A DNA stretch of 49,542 bases, from positions 1 to 49,542 of IMG/VR virus record IMGVR_UViG_3300043395_002712; one strand, 5' to 3'. Positions 38,304 through 46,106 of this stretch are shown in pieces. The notes beneath the pieces are model-generated. The model worked only from the letters and a program-made list of their open reading frames with translations. It did no database searches and had not been told where the DNA came from. The position numbers and the translations under genes were made by a program. Every line of letters starts with the position of its first letter. Positions within the stretch are counted from its first letter, which is position 1. The DNA is from a virus.

Positions 38304-39353
38304 TCAGATAGTTCCGCCATAGGGAGAATTGACGATCAGTCGCACTGCCGGAATAAGCCGGGAGTCCTCGTAGGCGAGAACAAAGTTGCTTCCGGTTGCG
38401 AGCTGAGCGTTGGTTGGATTGTCCTGGTTGGAGTTCCAAGACGTACCCGGGACGTGCTGGACGTGATGGTAGTCGATGATGATACCATCTTGCTTCGACG
38501 GCGCGTTGCGATCCGGCTCAATCTCCATGGGCATTTGATTGCCCTCGCGCATCAGGCCCGCGCCTGCGAGATAGCAGACGAACTGGCGTTGCTGACCGGA
38601 AGTGCCGATGATGGGGCATTGGTCATCGACGATGACCTGCAATCCGGCATAGCTACCAATGGCCATGCCGCTGTTCACGCCGCGATTGCGGGCGGGATCA
38701 GTGGTAGACAGCACCTGCTCGATGTAGGCAGCAACCATTGAGTGACACACGATGGTCGTGATGTCACCCTGGCGCTCATTGAGCTTGTAACGAGCCTCGA
38801 TGAGGTTCTCGACGGTGAGGTAATTGGCAGCAGCCGCGCCGGTGGTGACCGACTTGTTCAGGTTGTGGTTGGCGTTGAGCGGGCCACCGGTGCCCAGCAA
38901 GCCTTCCATTTGAGCGATGAACTTGGCGGTCCGCAACTTGTTGAGCGCGGGTGTCAGCTGATCGGCCAGTACCTGCAAGGCTTCCTCGCCGGTTGCAAGC
39001 CGGGACAGCTTGTCCACCGCGTAGGCGAAGCCTCGGTGCGTGATGGAGGCGTACTGCGTGGAAGCGCGAATCTTCTGGAAGGTGAAGTGACCTTCGCCGC
39101 TGATGCCCCAGTCATTGCTGGAGGTCATCCGCTCTTCAGTCGGATTCAGCGGACGGAAGAAGGGTGCTTCGATCCGGGTGCCGGTCGTGTTGTTCAGGCG
39201 CTCATCCTGAACGACGATCCCGGATTGGATCATCAAAGACCGCAGGAAGATTTGTTCCTGAAGGTATTGGGCGAACGGGGCAGACGTTGCAAGCCGTGTA
39301 GCGCTGGCAATGTCTGCCTGAAAGGTTCCGCCCAGGTTGCCGAGGTAGGCCAC
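38304..39353 (-). CDS. Major capsid protein, 349 aa
   Basis: GTG start (MAYLGNLGGTFQADIASATR) directly after the scaffold gene. The segments QYLQEQIFLRSLMIQSGIVV, RIEAPFFRPLNPTEERMTSS, YASITHRGFAYAVDKLSRLA, and a C-terminal EDSRLIPAVRLIVNSPYGGT fit an HK97-fold capsid protein with an extended loop. About 350 residues is the normal size. No fused protease is visible, and a separate scaffold is encoded upstream. Confidence 0.85.
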   Translation of the reverse strand: MAYLGNLGGTFQADIASATRLATSAPFAQYLQEQIFLRSLMIQSGIVVQDERLNNTTGTRIEAPFFRPLNPTEERMTSSNDWGISGEGHFTFQKIRASTQYASITHRGFAYAVDKLSRLATGEEALQVLADQLTPALNKLRTAKFIAQMEGLLGTGGPLNANHNLNKSVTTGAAAANYLTVENLIEARYKLNERQGDITTIVCHSMVAAYIEQVLSTTDPARNRGVNSGMAIGSYAGLQVIVDDQCPIIGTSGQQRQFVCYLAGAGLMREGNQMPMEIEPDRNAPSKQDGIIIDYHHVQHVPGTSWNSNQDNPTNAQLATGSNFVLAYEDSRLIPAVRLIVNSPYGGTI

Positions 39354-39437
39354 TGGAAAGGGGGCAGGGTTTGCGTTGTGACGACATCGCCGCGCAGCAG
39401 CTCATGCCTTTGCCCAGGGTTCGGCGCAGCCTTGCCC

Positions 39438-40112
39438 TTAGCTGCGAGCAGCGCTCGCTTCTCGCTTCAGCTTAGCAGCGAGATCGGGATTTTCGTTTTC
39501 CAGGATGATCCGCTGCGTGAGGCTTCCGCCGGGAAGGTATGGGTTGACGCCGATGTCTTCCTGACCGCCCGCGGACGGCGCGGAGCCCATGCCGCCGCCG
39601 GAGCCCTTGGGCTTGAGCAGATAGGCGTACTCGGGGTCATTGCGCAACCTGTCCGGCAGGTCGGAGACGGGGACTTCCGCGCCTTTGTAGATCACCACCG
39701 TCTTGCCGTCCTTGTCCTTGGCGGAATCACGGAACAGCGTCCAAGCATGGATCGGCGGCGCCTTTGCTTGGCCGCCAATGGCCGCAATGAAGTCAGTCTT
39801 CACCCTGTCATCGATTCGCTGCTGCTCCTTCTGGGTGATGGCCTTGTCTTTCTCCTCAACCTCAAGGCGCAGCCGCTCGGTTTCCTGCCTTTGCATTTCA
39901 AGCAGCTCTTGCAGCTTCCCCTGCTCCTCAAGTTCCTTCTTTTTGCGCTCCTCCTCCCTTGCTTTCAAGTCTTGCAGTTCCTGTTGGAGCCGCTTCTTCT
40001 CGTCGAGCACTTCCCCCTTCTTGCTGTCAACCGCAAGAAGTCGCTGCTCAAGCTCTGCTGCCCTTGCGGCTTTCTCTTGCAGCTCAACGATTTGTTCGGG
40101 AGTGAGTTCCAT
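39438..40112 (-). CDS. Scaffold protein, 224 aa
   Basis: ATG 40112 (MELTPEQIVELQEKAARAAE) opens a long coiled coil (residues about 5-110) with segments such as LQQELQDLKAREEERKKKEL. A folded C-terminal part and GSAPSAGGQEDIGVNPYLP follow. Glu/Lys/Gln-rich coiled coils between portal and capsid genes are typical scaffolds that guide capsid assembly and then leave. The longer open frame to 40625 is a shadow of the plus-strand gene and portal end. Confidence 0.8.
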   Translation of the reverse strand: MELTPEQIVELQEKAARAAELEQRLLAVDSKKGEVLDEKKRLQQELQDLKAREEERKKKELEEQGKLQELLEMQRQETERLRLEVEEKDKAITQKEQQRIDDRVKTDFIAAIGGQAKAPPIHAWTLFRDSAKDKDGKTVVIYKGAEVPVSDLPDRLRNDPEYAYLLKPKGSGGGMGSAPSAGGQEDIGVNPYLPGGSLTQRIILENENPDLAAKLKREASAARS

Positions 40113-40119
40113 GTTGTGA

Positions 40120-40150
40120 TTGATGGATGCGCTACAGTGTAGCGTGTAGT
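40120..40150 (+). promoter_or_regulatory. Possible promoter with CTACAGTGTAG palindrome
   Basis: A near-perfect palindrome CTACA-G-TGTAG (40132-40142) sits just upstream of the plus-strand gene at 40166. TTGATG (40120-40125) could be a -35 with TGTAGT (40145-40150) as -10 after a long 19-bp spacer, placing the palindrome in between. The call is weak. Confidence 0.3.
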
Positions 40151-40165
40151 CGCCTGAAAGCATCC

Positions 40166-40429
40166 ATGGCAACCACTGATCCCAAGACCGCCGCCGTGAA
40201 ACCAGCCGCTCCTGCCCCTGCCCCCGTGGTGGAAGATGAGGCCGATGAAGCGCCCGAGCCTGCCCCGGCGCCCAAGCCCGTGGTGGAAACCGTGAGCTTC
40301 GCCGGCATCGTGCTGGAGAAGACCGTGCATCCCGATGGGGAGTGCGCAACCGAGGTACTGCGCGAGCCCAGCATCGACCCCCTGCTCGTGCAGGCAACCC
40401 GCGCCCAACAGCGCAGTCGCGGCCACTGA
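40166..40429 (+). CDS. Ala/Pro-rich small protein on the opposite strand within the head operon, 87 aa
   Basis: ATG 40166 opens MATTDPKTAAVKPAAPAPAP, followed by an acidic stretch (EDEADEAPEPAPAPKP) and a small folded end (SFAGIVLEKTVHPDGECATE). It is the only plus-strand gene inside the minus-strand structural block. It has its own terminator at 40443 and a possible promoter, so it looks like a moron-type insertion. The acidic Ala/Pro N-terminus recalls the AbrB-like protein's extension. Function unknown. Confidence 0.6.
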   Translation: MATTDPKTAAVKPAAPAPAPVVEDEADEAPEPAPAPKPVVETVSFAGIVLEKTVHPDGECATEVLREPSIDPLLVQATRAQQRSRGH

Positions 40430-40442
40430 TGCCGGCACACAG

Positions 40443-40474
40443 GCCCCGGGTCGCTTGCGGCCTGGGGCTTTCTT
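40443..40474 (+). terminator. Rho-independent terminator after the plus-strand small gene
   Basis: Eight-pair stem GCCCCGGG / CCTGGGGC (one G-T pair) with a 10-base loop, followed by TTTCTT. It separates the plus-strand 87-residue gene from the convergent portal gene end. Confidence 0.7.
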
Positions 40475-40477
40475 GTG

Positions 40478-41941
40478 TCATGCCGCCGGGGGCTTCTTGC
40501 CGGCGGCGGAGAGGGCTGGCTTCTGCTGTGCCTTCTGCTGTTCGAGCAGGAACTGCCTGGCCTCCGCCTTGAGCTTCGTGACATCGGCGAGGAGTTGCTT
40601 CATGTCCACGTCCTCGGGGATCCATTCGCCATGGAACAGAATCTTGTGGAACAGCTCAGGCGTGATCTGCCCCTTCTCCTCCAGCTCGCTCAGCACGCTC
40701 ACGTCTTGACCGAGCAGGCGGTAGAAGTCAAAGTCGCGGGTGATGATGACCTTAGGAGGCTCCTTGCCGTTGTATTCAGAGGCCATCCTGAACGCCTCAT
40801 TTAACGCAGCCTCCAACTCCATCGCCGCCACTGCGAGCACGCAGTTTGCCTGCTGCTGATCAATGCGTTTGGCATCGGCGCTTTCGGCAACAAACTTCTG
40901 CCCAAGTAGCTTCGTGACGCCTAAATGCGAGATTTCGTTTTCCAGGCGATCCAGCATTTCCGCCTGCGCCACGAACGATCCCGCGTCGCACTGCACCCAG
41001 TACGCCTTGTTCGGGGGCTCCATGGCGATTGCATAGTTCAATCCCGTCACTGCCTCGCGTTCGTCGTAGCCCTCCAGCACAAGAAGGCCAATGGCCGCAA
41101 TGTGCAGCGAGTGCAGCAGATCGGCGAGCCGGCGGTAGTGAGCGATGTTCAGATGCGCAACGTCCGTGAGCGGGGGAGTAGCGCACAGATCGCCCTCTCG
41201 CTCGGCGTACATATTAACCAGCGGGATGTAGTCCAGATCAAACAATCCCGTGTCGATCGGTCTTTCCTTGCCAGCTTCAAAGAGATCGAATGCGCCGGGG
41301 ATGATTACACGCGCAACTGCGACGTATTCCTCCCCGTACAGGCCCTTCTTGTTTTTGCGCTCCTCCTGATAGCGAAACATCGTCAGCTTCGCGCCAGGCC
41401 GGTCGCTTTCACGCCGGCTCCCAAGATACTGCCATGGATCAACGGGCACGAAGTACGGGCGCAACTCCTCAAGCTCATCAGCCGCAGATTCGGGCTCTCT
41501 GCGATTCGCGTCCACAATCAGCGACGACATCCCGTACGTCAATGCCATCTCAAGCCGCTTCTTTGCAAACTGATCCAAAGACGACCCAATGCCATCTACG
41601 TCCTTCCTGAACTCCTCTTCCCACCACGGATCCCCACCTTCAAGCTGTATTCTCCGCCGCAGCACCATGCCAGCAGCGTTGCTGATGACGCGCTTAACGA
41701 ATGGGGCGAGTACCGACAGATTGACGCGAGCACGCCACGGGTCGTAGTCGTCACGCGCTGTCTCTCTGGGCTCTCTTGGCAGGTAGACTTCCGCATTGGC
41801 GTGCATGTATTCCGTGCCACCCGTCACGGCTCGCATGATCTCCCACTTCTGCCGCATTTGCAGAACAGTCGAGTCCATGAAGAACGGGCTGTCCTTGTCC
41901 GTGTAGCTCTTGGGGGCCATCATCAGTCTGGACAGGCTCAT
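40478..41941 (-). CDS. Portal protein (DUF4055-type), 487 aa
   Basis: Features of the DUF4055 portal group: WEIMRAVTGGTEYMHANAEV near the start, FVKRVISNAAGMVLRRRIQL, LTYGMSSLIVDANRREPESA, HLNIAHYRRLADLLHSLHIA, then MELEAALNEAFRMASEYNG and a charged C-terminal coiled coil. It forms the dodecameric DNA-entry ring. Either GTG 41944 or ATG 41941 can start it; no Shine-Dalgarno decides. It faces away from the terminase gene, with 78 bases between them. Confidence 0.87.
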   Translation of the reverse strand: MSLSRLMMAPKSYTDKDSPFFMDSTVLQMRQKWEIMRAVTGGTEYMHANAEVYLPREPRETARDDYDPWRARVNLSVLAPFVKRVISNAAGMVLRRRIQLEGGDPWWEEEFRKDVDGIGSSLDQFAKKRLEMALTYGMSSLIVDANRREPESAADELEELRPYFVPVDPWQYLGSRRESDRPGAKLTMFRYQEERKNKKGLYGEEYVAVARVIIPGAFDLFEAGKERPIDTGLFDLDYIPLVNMYAEREGDLCATPPLTDVAHLNIAHYRRLADLLHSLHIAAIGLLVLEGYDEREAVTGLNYAIAMEPPNKAYWVQCDAGSFVAQAEMLDRLENEISHLGVTKLLGQKFVAESADAKRIDQQQANCVLAVAAMELEAALNEAFRMASEYNGKEPPKVIITRDFDFYRLLGQDVSVLSELEEKGQITPELFHKILFHGEWIPEDVDMKQLLADVTKLKAEARQFLLEQQKAQQKPALSAAGKKPPAA

Positions 41942-42019
41942 CACGGTTCGGCATTTCGCAGCAGTTTAGCCTGAGAGCAGGCCCAGCACAGGCTACAGTC
42001 GCTGCACAGTCCCTTCTCT
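41942..42019. promoter_or_regulatory. Divergent portal/terminase intergenic region with inverted repeat
   Basis: This 78-base gap must hold the promoter of the late structural operon (leftward) and that of the terminase (rightward). It contains an inverted repeat AGCCTG (41968-41973) and CAGGCT (41989-41994). A GCTACAGT element resembles the sequence upstream of the 40166 gene. No good -35/-10 pair was seen on either strand. Confidence 0.35.
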
Positions 42020-43357
42020 ATGGCAGTACAGCAGGCCGAACTACGCCAGAGCGGCGATTTCCTCGCCGGCAAAAATCGGCTGTCGCTCAGGCCCATTCAG
42101 GGGCAGATATTCACCGATCGCCGCCGCTTTCGCGTCGTTTTGGCGGGCCGGCGAGGCGGAAAAACGGTGCTGGGAGGGGTCGAGCTGCTGCGTGGTGCCA
42201 CCGAAAAAGTCGGCGTGTACTACTACATCGCTCCGACATACCGAATGGCGCGGGACATCGCGTGGGATACATACAAGCGCATCATACCCGAGTGCTGGAT
42301 ACGGAAAAAGAATGAGTCGAACCTGAGAATCGACCTGATTAACGGCAGTCAGATTTACCTCAAGGGCTCTGAAGACCCCGACGCACTACGTGGTCCCGCT
42401 CTCAACGGGGCAGTACTTGACGAATGCGCATTCCAGGAGGAGTACACCTGGCGTTCCGTGATTCGGCCGGCGTTGTCGGACCGTGGGGGCTGGGCGTTGT
42501 TCACTACTACGCCATCGCCCGAGGGCACTGCGGGATGGTTTTACGAAATGATCCTGCTGCTCAAGAATGCAGACCTCGCCGATCCCGGTCTTGAGCGCCT
42601 TGATCCGCAGCAATGGACGTTATACGAGTACACGTCCCTGCAAGGGGGCAATATTCCCGTACACGAGATCGAAGAGGCGCGCCGCACACTCGCCCCCGAA
42701 GTCTTTGAGCGCGAATACGAGGCCAAGATCCTCTCAAATACAGGTCTTGTGGCATCGTGCTTCTCGATGCTCAACGTTGATTCGACTGTCACCGACGATG
42801 AAAGCCTGCCTCTCTATGTCGGAATTGACTTCAACAACGACCCCCTAACCGCAATCTGCGCAAATATCATCAAAGAGAACGGCAAAATCAAAGAATTGCG
42901 CGTTTTTACCGAGTTGAACCTAAAAAGCGCCACGACATGGGATCTGGCGGAAGTTCTACTCGAAAACTTCGGTGAAACCCGCAGAATCGTCGCCTGCCCG
43001 GACCCGACCGGCAAGAGGAAGCAGACCTCGGGTGTCGGCGTGAGCGATCACCAGATCCTGCGCAGGGCCGGCATCAGCGTGTTCGCGCCCGAGGCCCCCT
43101 ACAACACCGCTGACGGCATCCGCGCCGTCAACGCAGCACTGAGGACCGCCGATGGGGAGGTCCACACCCGAATCCACCCGAGCTGCCGGGAGCTGATCAA
43201 GTCCTTCCGCACTCTGGGTTACGCCGAGGGTACGCGGATGCCAAACAAAAAGCTCGGCGTTGATCACTCCTTCGATGCGTTCAAGTACCTCGTGCTTGGT
43301 AAGTTCAACCTCACACGAGGGGAAAGCGGCAGAATCACGACGCATCGTATCTACTGA
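42020..43357 (+). CDS. terL: Terminase large subunit, 445 aa
   Basis: ATPase domain: Walker A LAGRRGGKT (41-49), Walker B AVLDE (131-135), coupling motif FTTTPS (161-166). Nuclease domain: LYVGIDFNNDP with Asp270, and a later VDHSFDAFKYLV with Asp415 and Asp419. The protein translocates and cuts DNA at the portal. The length is normal. Unlike most siphoviruses it is not co-directional with portal but diverges from it, and no small terminase precedes it. Its 3' end faces a convergent zinc-ribbon gene four bases away. Confidence 0.92.
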   Translation: MAVQQAELRQSGDFLAGKNRLSLRPIQGQIFTDRRRFRVVLAGRRGGKTVLGGVELLRGATEKVGVYYYIAPTYRMARDIAWDTYKRIIPECWIRKKNESNLRIDLINGSQIYLKGSEDPDALRGPALNGAVLDECAFQEEYTWRSVIRPALSDRGGWALFTTTPSPEGTAGWFYEMILLLKNADLADPGLERLDPQQWTLYEYTSLQGGNIPVHEIEEARRTLAPEVFEREYEAKILSNTGLVASCFSMLNVDSTVTDDESLPLYVGIDFNNDPLTAICANIIKENGKIKELRVFTELNLKSATTWDLAEVLLENFGETRRIVACPDPTGKRKQTSGVGVSDHQILRRAGISVFAPEAPYNTADGIRAVNAALRTADGEVHTRIHPSCRELIKSFRTLGYAEGTRMPNKKLGVDHSFDAFKYLVLGKFNLTRGESGRITTHRIY

Positions 43358-43360
43358 TCT

Positions 43361-43600
43361 CTATACTTTCTCTTTTTGTCGGTATTCTGCCGGGCCGTGC
43401 AGCCCTATGACGCCTCCCCCCGCCCAGATGAGCCGATTCCTGGGGATCTCTACCTCGGCCTCTTGCAGCGTATAGAAAATGTCGCCGCACGAGTCGCAGC
43501 GACGCCTTCTAACTCGCCGGCCATCCCAAAGCAAAGACACCTGTACCACCCTGACGGCCTCTGCCTTGCATTCCTTGCAGATTTCTTTGCGTGTTGCCAT
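43361..43600 (-). CDS. Zinc-ribbon protein, NrdR-like N-terminal domain, 79 aa
   Basis: ATG 43600 opens MATRKEICKECKAEAVRVVQ. Two Cys-x-x-Cys pairs (CKEC and CDSC) flank an Arg-rich strand (DGRRVRRRRCDSCGDIFYTL), a spacing close to the zinc ribbon of the NrdR regulator, without its ATP-cone domain. It probably binds DNA or acts as a small transcription factor. It is convergent with the terminase and divergent from a small plus-strand gene. Confidence 0.7.
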   Translation of the reverse strand: MATRKEICKECKAEAVRVVQVSLLWDGRRVRRRRCDSCGDIFYTLQEAEVEIPRNRLIWAGGGVIGLHGPAEYRQKEKV

Positions 43601-43632
43601 TGTCGGTGCGCTTGAAGCCACATCATAGCATG

Positions 43633-43661
43633 TTGCACGCCGGCAAGTGATGGGGTATGAT
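43633..43661 (+). promoter_or_regulatory. Promoter producing a probable leaderless mRNA
   Basis: -35 TTGCAC (43633-43638), exactly 17 bp, -10 TATGAT (43656-43661). The expected transcript start, six or seven bases past the -10, coincides with ATG 43668, so the message would have essentially no leader. Confidence 0.68.
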
Positions 43662-43667
43662 GGGGGC

Positions 43668-43829
43668 ATGGAAAGACCTCTGACCTATACCCCCGTTCGC
43701 GTTGATGGGCAGGCGGGATGGAAGCTGCCGTATCATTACATGGCGCTGCCGTCCTCGGGGACTGTCGTTGTTGTTGATCCCGAGGGCGTGACGCGGCCTG
43801 TTAGCAGGAAGCGTGTTACGAAGCATTAA
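43668..43829 (+). CDS. Small hypothetical protein, 53 aa
   Basis: ATG 43668 opens MERPLTYTPVRVDGQAGWKL and ends in a basic RPVSRKRVTKH. Beta-strand-like throughout (GTVVVVDPEGV). The start is fixed by the promoter at 43633-43661. The basic tail suggests nucleic-acid contact. No family was recognised. Confidence 0.6.
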   Translation: MERPLTYTPVRVDGQAGWKLPYHYMALPSSGTVVVVDPEGVTRPVSRKRVTKH

Positions 43830-44053
43830 GTTCTGGATTTTCTAAAATCCTGGGGAAATAATGCGTTGCGCTTGTGGGGAGAATTGAACCCCCGCCCCCC
43901 TTTGTTTGTTGTGGGAATAATTTTTGAAAAATGCTGGAGTGGGATGGAGGGGGTATAGGCACCCACCCCTGCCCACACAAAAACCGCAACACCGCCCCCG
44001 GTAGCATACTCTACCCGGGAGCGGATTGCAGCTGTGAGAGTATAAGGAGAGAA
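43830..44053. other. Intergenic region with hairpins and a tRNA T-arm-like element
   Basis: No convincing gene. It holds a palindrome GGATTTT-CT-AAAATCC (about 43835-43850) and a large imperfect hairpin CCGCCCCCGGTAG / CTACCCGGGAGCGG (43992-44004 and 44011-44024). A minus-strand T-arm look-alike, GGGGG-TTCAATT-CTCCC (43876-43893), is also present. I could not fold a full tRNA around the T-arm. A T-rich stretch follows the large hairpin on the minus strand, so it may terminate the 71-residue gene. Confidence 0.5.
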
Positions 44054-44269
44054 TCAAGTTTGCGGTTTGATTAGCTTGCAGTCTTCCAGCCCATAGTAAG
44101 CTACCATGTTTGGATTCCTTAAATATGCTTTTGTGCTACTGTACTCATTATCTGCACCTTTGTAGGACTTAAAGAACTTATGATGCCATCGGCCGTTGGT
44201 TTTTGTTGCAACGCAATACTTAGCGTCTTTTTCTACTGTCTTGCCAGTGGGAAGAACAAAGGTTGCCAT
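44054..44269 (-). CDS. Hypothetical protein, 71 aa, AT-rich gene
   Basis: Reads MATFVLPTGKTVEKDAKYCV, with a basic aromatic middle (NGRWHHKFFKSYKGADN) and YYGLEDCKLIKP at the end. Unknown family. The DNA is visibly more AT-rich than its neighbours, which suggests a recent gain. The ATG at 44269 is preceded by a possible AAGG-poor leader, so the ribosome site is not informative. Confidence 0.65.
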   Translation of the reverse strand: MATFVLPTGKTVEKDAKYCVATKTNGRWHHKFFKSYKGADNEYSSTKAYLRNPNMVAYYGLEDCKLIKPQT

Positions 44270-44300
44270 GATGAGAAAAGCGAATGGAAAGGGTGAACAA

Positions 44301-44987
44301 TCAGGCTTGCGACTTTTGCCGCATGGCCAATACCGTTACAGTGTCACAAGCCAGCACGCCATAGGGGCTGGCATCATGGTAACGGGAAAAGCCGCCCTCT
44401 TCTTCGTAGGTAGCTACGTTCCATCCATCGGATAATTCATCAGCAACAAACTGTCTATAATGCTTGTAGTCTCGCTTGTCACCATAATAATCGAAACTAC
44501 TTTCGTCGCCGTTGACAATGGCAGAGAGCCAGTGTTCCGGCACATCCAGGGTCTTAGCCTCCCACTTACTGGTAGGGTCAGTGTTAATCGCCTCAGCTTG
44601 CGCTTCCAGTGTTAGGGTCCAGAGGAACAACGCGCCATCGCCCTCTGATGATCCGAGATAGCAGCCATCGGGGGCGGCCCAGTTGAGAGCGTCAAACAAT
44701 TCAGACACTATCTCGCCCGAGATCTCGTCAAGCCTGGGGGGAAGATCCAGGCAGATACTGCCAGGCTTGCGGCCATGGGCGGCAATGGCGGCGGCTGGCT
44801 GCCATAGGTCGCGGTCGAGTACAATACCCAGTCTGTCAGCTTCGCTGATTAAAGCTTCGCACAGATGATCGGGGCGCAGTGTGCCTGATGAAACAATGGT
44901 TTGGGCGGCAATTAGGGAAAGCATGGGATCAGTGAGCGAAAGGGTGGAAAGTGTAGAGTCCTTCATCCAGCGCTGCAAGGCTGCCAT
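44301..44987 (-). CDS. Hypothetical protein, 228 aa
   Basis: The N-terminal half is helical (DHLCEALISEADRLGIVLD), the middle acidic (EISGEIVSELFDALNWAAPD). The C-terminal part is rich in Asp/Tyr (DESSFDYYGDKRDYKHYRQF, DGWNVATYEEEGGFSRY). No family was recognised. It overlaps the upstream gene by 59 bases if ATG 44987 is used, or 38 bases from ATG 44966; the second is as likely. Confidence 0.65.
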   Translation of the reverse strand: MAALQRWMKDSTLSTLSLTDPMLSLIAAQTIVSSGTLRPDHLCEALISEADRLGIVLDRDLWQPAAAIAAHGRKPGSICLDLPPRLDEISGEIVSELFDALNWAAPDGCYLGSSEGDGALFLWTLTLEAQAEAINTDPTSKWEAKTLDVPEHWLSAIVNGDESSFDYYGDKRDYKHYRQFVADELSDGWNVATYEEEGGFSRYHDASPYGVLACDTVTVLAMRQKSQA

Positions 44988-45198
44988 TGACGCTAGTCTT
45001 GCCGATATTGACGCGAGCAGGGAGAGAGAAGTACGTCAAAGGCTCGCCCGTTACGTAGGCGGTTCTTTGCTTGCCATCATGGCAGACAACATTCTTGACA
45101 CGGGCGAGCGTAGGACCGCCCATCCATTCTGTGAAACCTAGAACCTGGCCATGTTCGTTAGTCTCCTCCCTGTCCACGCGGTATTTAAGGCTGGCCAT
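44929..45198 (-). CDS. Hypothetical protein, 89 aa
   Basis: ATG 45198 (MASLKYRVDREETNEHGQVL) has an excellent AAAGGAGG nine bases upstream. Beta-rich sequence (LARVKNVVCHDGKQRTAYVT, LTYFSLPARVNIG) suggests a small beta-barrel. It is the first gene behind the 29-bp-class promoter at 45229-45269, with a leader of about 24 nt. Confidence 0.7.
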   Translation of the reverse strand: MASLKYRVDREETNEHGQVLGFTEWMGGPTLARVKNVVCHDGKQRTAYVTGEPLTYFSLPARVNIGKTSVNGSLAALDEGLYTFHPFAH

Positions 45199-45228
45199 CG
45201 GGAAACCTCCTTTGTGGTTTGCTCCCAT

Positions 45229-45269
45229 ACACTAGCGCAGCCGTGGCACGCTTGCGCATGGGAGCTTAA
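45229..45269 (-). promoter_or_regulatory. Activator-type promoter (29-bp class)
   Basis: Minus-strand -10 TAGTGT (45229-45234) with the box ACATTAAGC (TTAAGC at 45264-45269) exactly 29 bp upstream. The -35 position (GCGCAA) does not match TTGACA. The conserved GCAAGCGTGCCA between box and -10 also occurs at the 46.13-kb site. Confidence 0.65.
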
Positions 45270-45276
45270 TGTTTAT

Positions 45277-45750
45277 TTACACTACGGGAGCGGTCGGCTT
45301 ACGCCCCCAGTAGGCGCCGGCAAAATGATGGGCGCCAGGATGGAAGGCAGGATAGAACTTGCGAATGTATTGCACGCCAGCATGGGTGTGAGCATTGGCG
45401 AGGGGATTCAAGGTTTTGCTGACCAAGGTGCCGAACCTGCCAGCGCTGCCATACGGTTTAACGTAGCAGTTACGAAAATAACCCAGAACGTGCATGATCC
45501 AGTCTTGAATGGCAGGATCAGAGATGTCAGGCTTGTTTTTCTCCCACTGATTAAGGTGATACCTGGCAGCTTGGCGTGTTTCACGGTCAAGCCATTCGCA
45601 CGTAGCGGCAGAAGATAGGGCGATTGCCCCACGGTTTTCTTTGCGGCGCCTAAGGTCCGTTTCAACGTGCAAAGAATGCTCGGGATGGCCGGGAGGATTA
45701 AGGAATCCCCCTATCCCGCCGGTCGTGATCCTGCCTTTTTCGGCTGCCAT
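45277..45750 (-). CDS. Hypothetical protein, 157 aa
   Basis: ATG 45750 (MAAEKGRITTGGIGGFLNPP) is chosen over a longer frame because it lies about 22 nt past the predicted transcript start. The middle is helical (RETRQAARYHLNQWEKNKPD), and the C-terminal third is rich in His, Tyr and Phe (YIRKFYPAFHPGAHHFAGAY). No family was recognised. Confidence 0.65.
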   Translation of the reverse strand: MAAEKGRITTGGIGGFLNPPGHPEHSLHVETDLRRRKENRGAIALSSAATCEWLDRETRQAARYHLNQWEKNKPDISDPAIQDWIMHVLGYFRNCYVKPYGSAGRFGTLVSKTLNPLANAHTHAGVQYIRKFYPAFHPGAHHFAGAYWGRKPTAPVV

Positions 45751-45756
45751 TGGATG

Positions 45757-45819
45757 GGCTCCGGTTGAATGCCCCCATATCGTAGCGCATGAATGCAACG
45801 GATGGGGGCGTGTGCTTCA
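45757..45819 (-). promoter_or_regulatory. Activator-type promoter with shared leader (29-bp class)
   Basis: Minus-strand -10 TACGAT (45779-45784), box ACATGAAGC (45814-45819) exactly 29 bp upstream, no -35 match (CCCCAT). The 18-base leader segment GGGCATTCAACCGGAGCC (45757-45774) is identical to the one at 46107-46124. Confidence 0.65.
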
Positions 45820-45826
45820 TGTTTGT

Positions 45827-46102
45827 TCACACTGCGCCAGTTGAGCACAGAAAATAGTAGGCGTTGGCATCATGGCCGCGCCCCACTATTCGCAGTTTGT
45901 TGACGTATGGCCACGAGTCCAGCAAGCCTTGTGCCGCCGCTAGGTGGTTGGATTCTGCGCTAAGGGAATCCTCCCATTCCAGGGTATGGCGCCAGGTTTC
46001 GCCGCTGTCCCGCCTATGAATGGCAACAATGCTAGCGTTCTCCGTATCTGTCGGACCCTTGTATTTTGTGACAATAACTGGGCCAAGAATGAGATCGGCC
46101 AT
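45827..46102 (-). CDS. Hypothetical protein, 91 aa
   Basis: MADLILGPVIVTKYKGPTDT opens a compact protein with a probable beta sheet (NASIVAIHRRDSGETWRHTL) and a helix (ESNHLAAAQGLLDSWPYV), ending AYYFLCSTGAV. No family was recognised. It is a single gene behind its own box promoter. Confidence 0.65.
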   Translation of the reverse strand: MADLILGPVIVTKYKGPTDTENASIVAIHRRDSGETWRHTLEWEDSLSAESNHLAAAQGLLDSWPYVNKLRIVGRGHDANAYYFLCSTGAV

Positions 46103-46106
46103 GAAT

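Noticed and set aside
40132-40625. Extension of the scaffold frame and other frames across 40132-40625
   Set aside because: Overlap the plus-strand 87-residue gene and its terminator; the scaffold start at 40112 begins a clean coiled coil.
43876-43893. Complete tRNA gene
   Set aside because: T-arm and a possible acceptor end are present, but no D-arm and anticodon arm could be placed at legal distances.
43842-44057. 71-codon minus-strand frame in the 43.8-44.05 kb gap
   Set aside because: Cys/Gly-rich translation of hairpin DNA, no ribosome site, no protein-like pattern.
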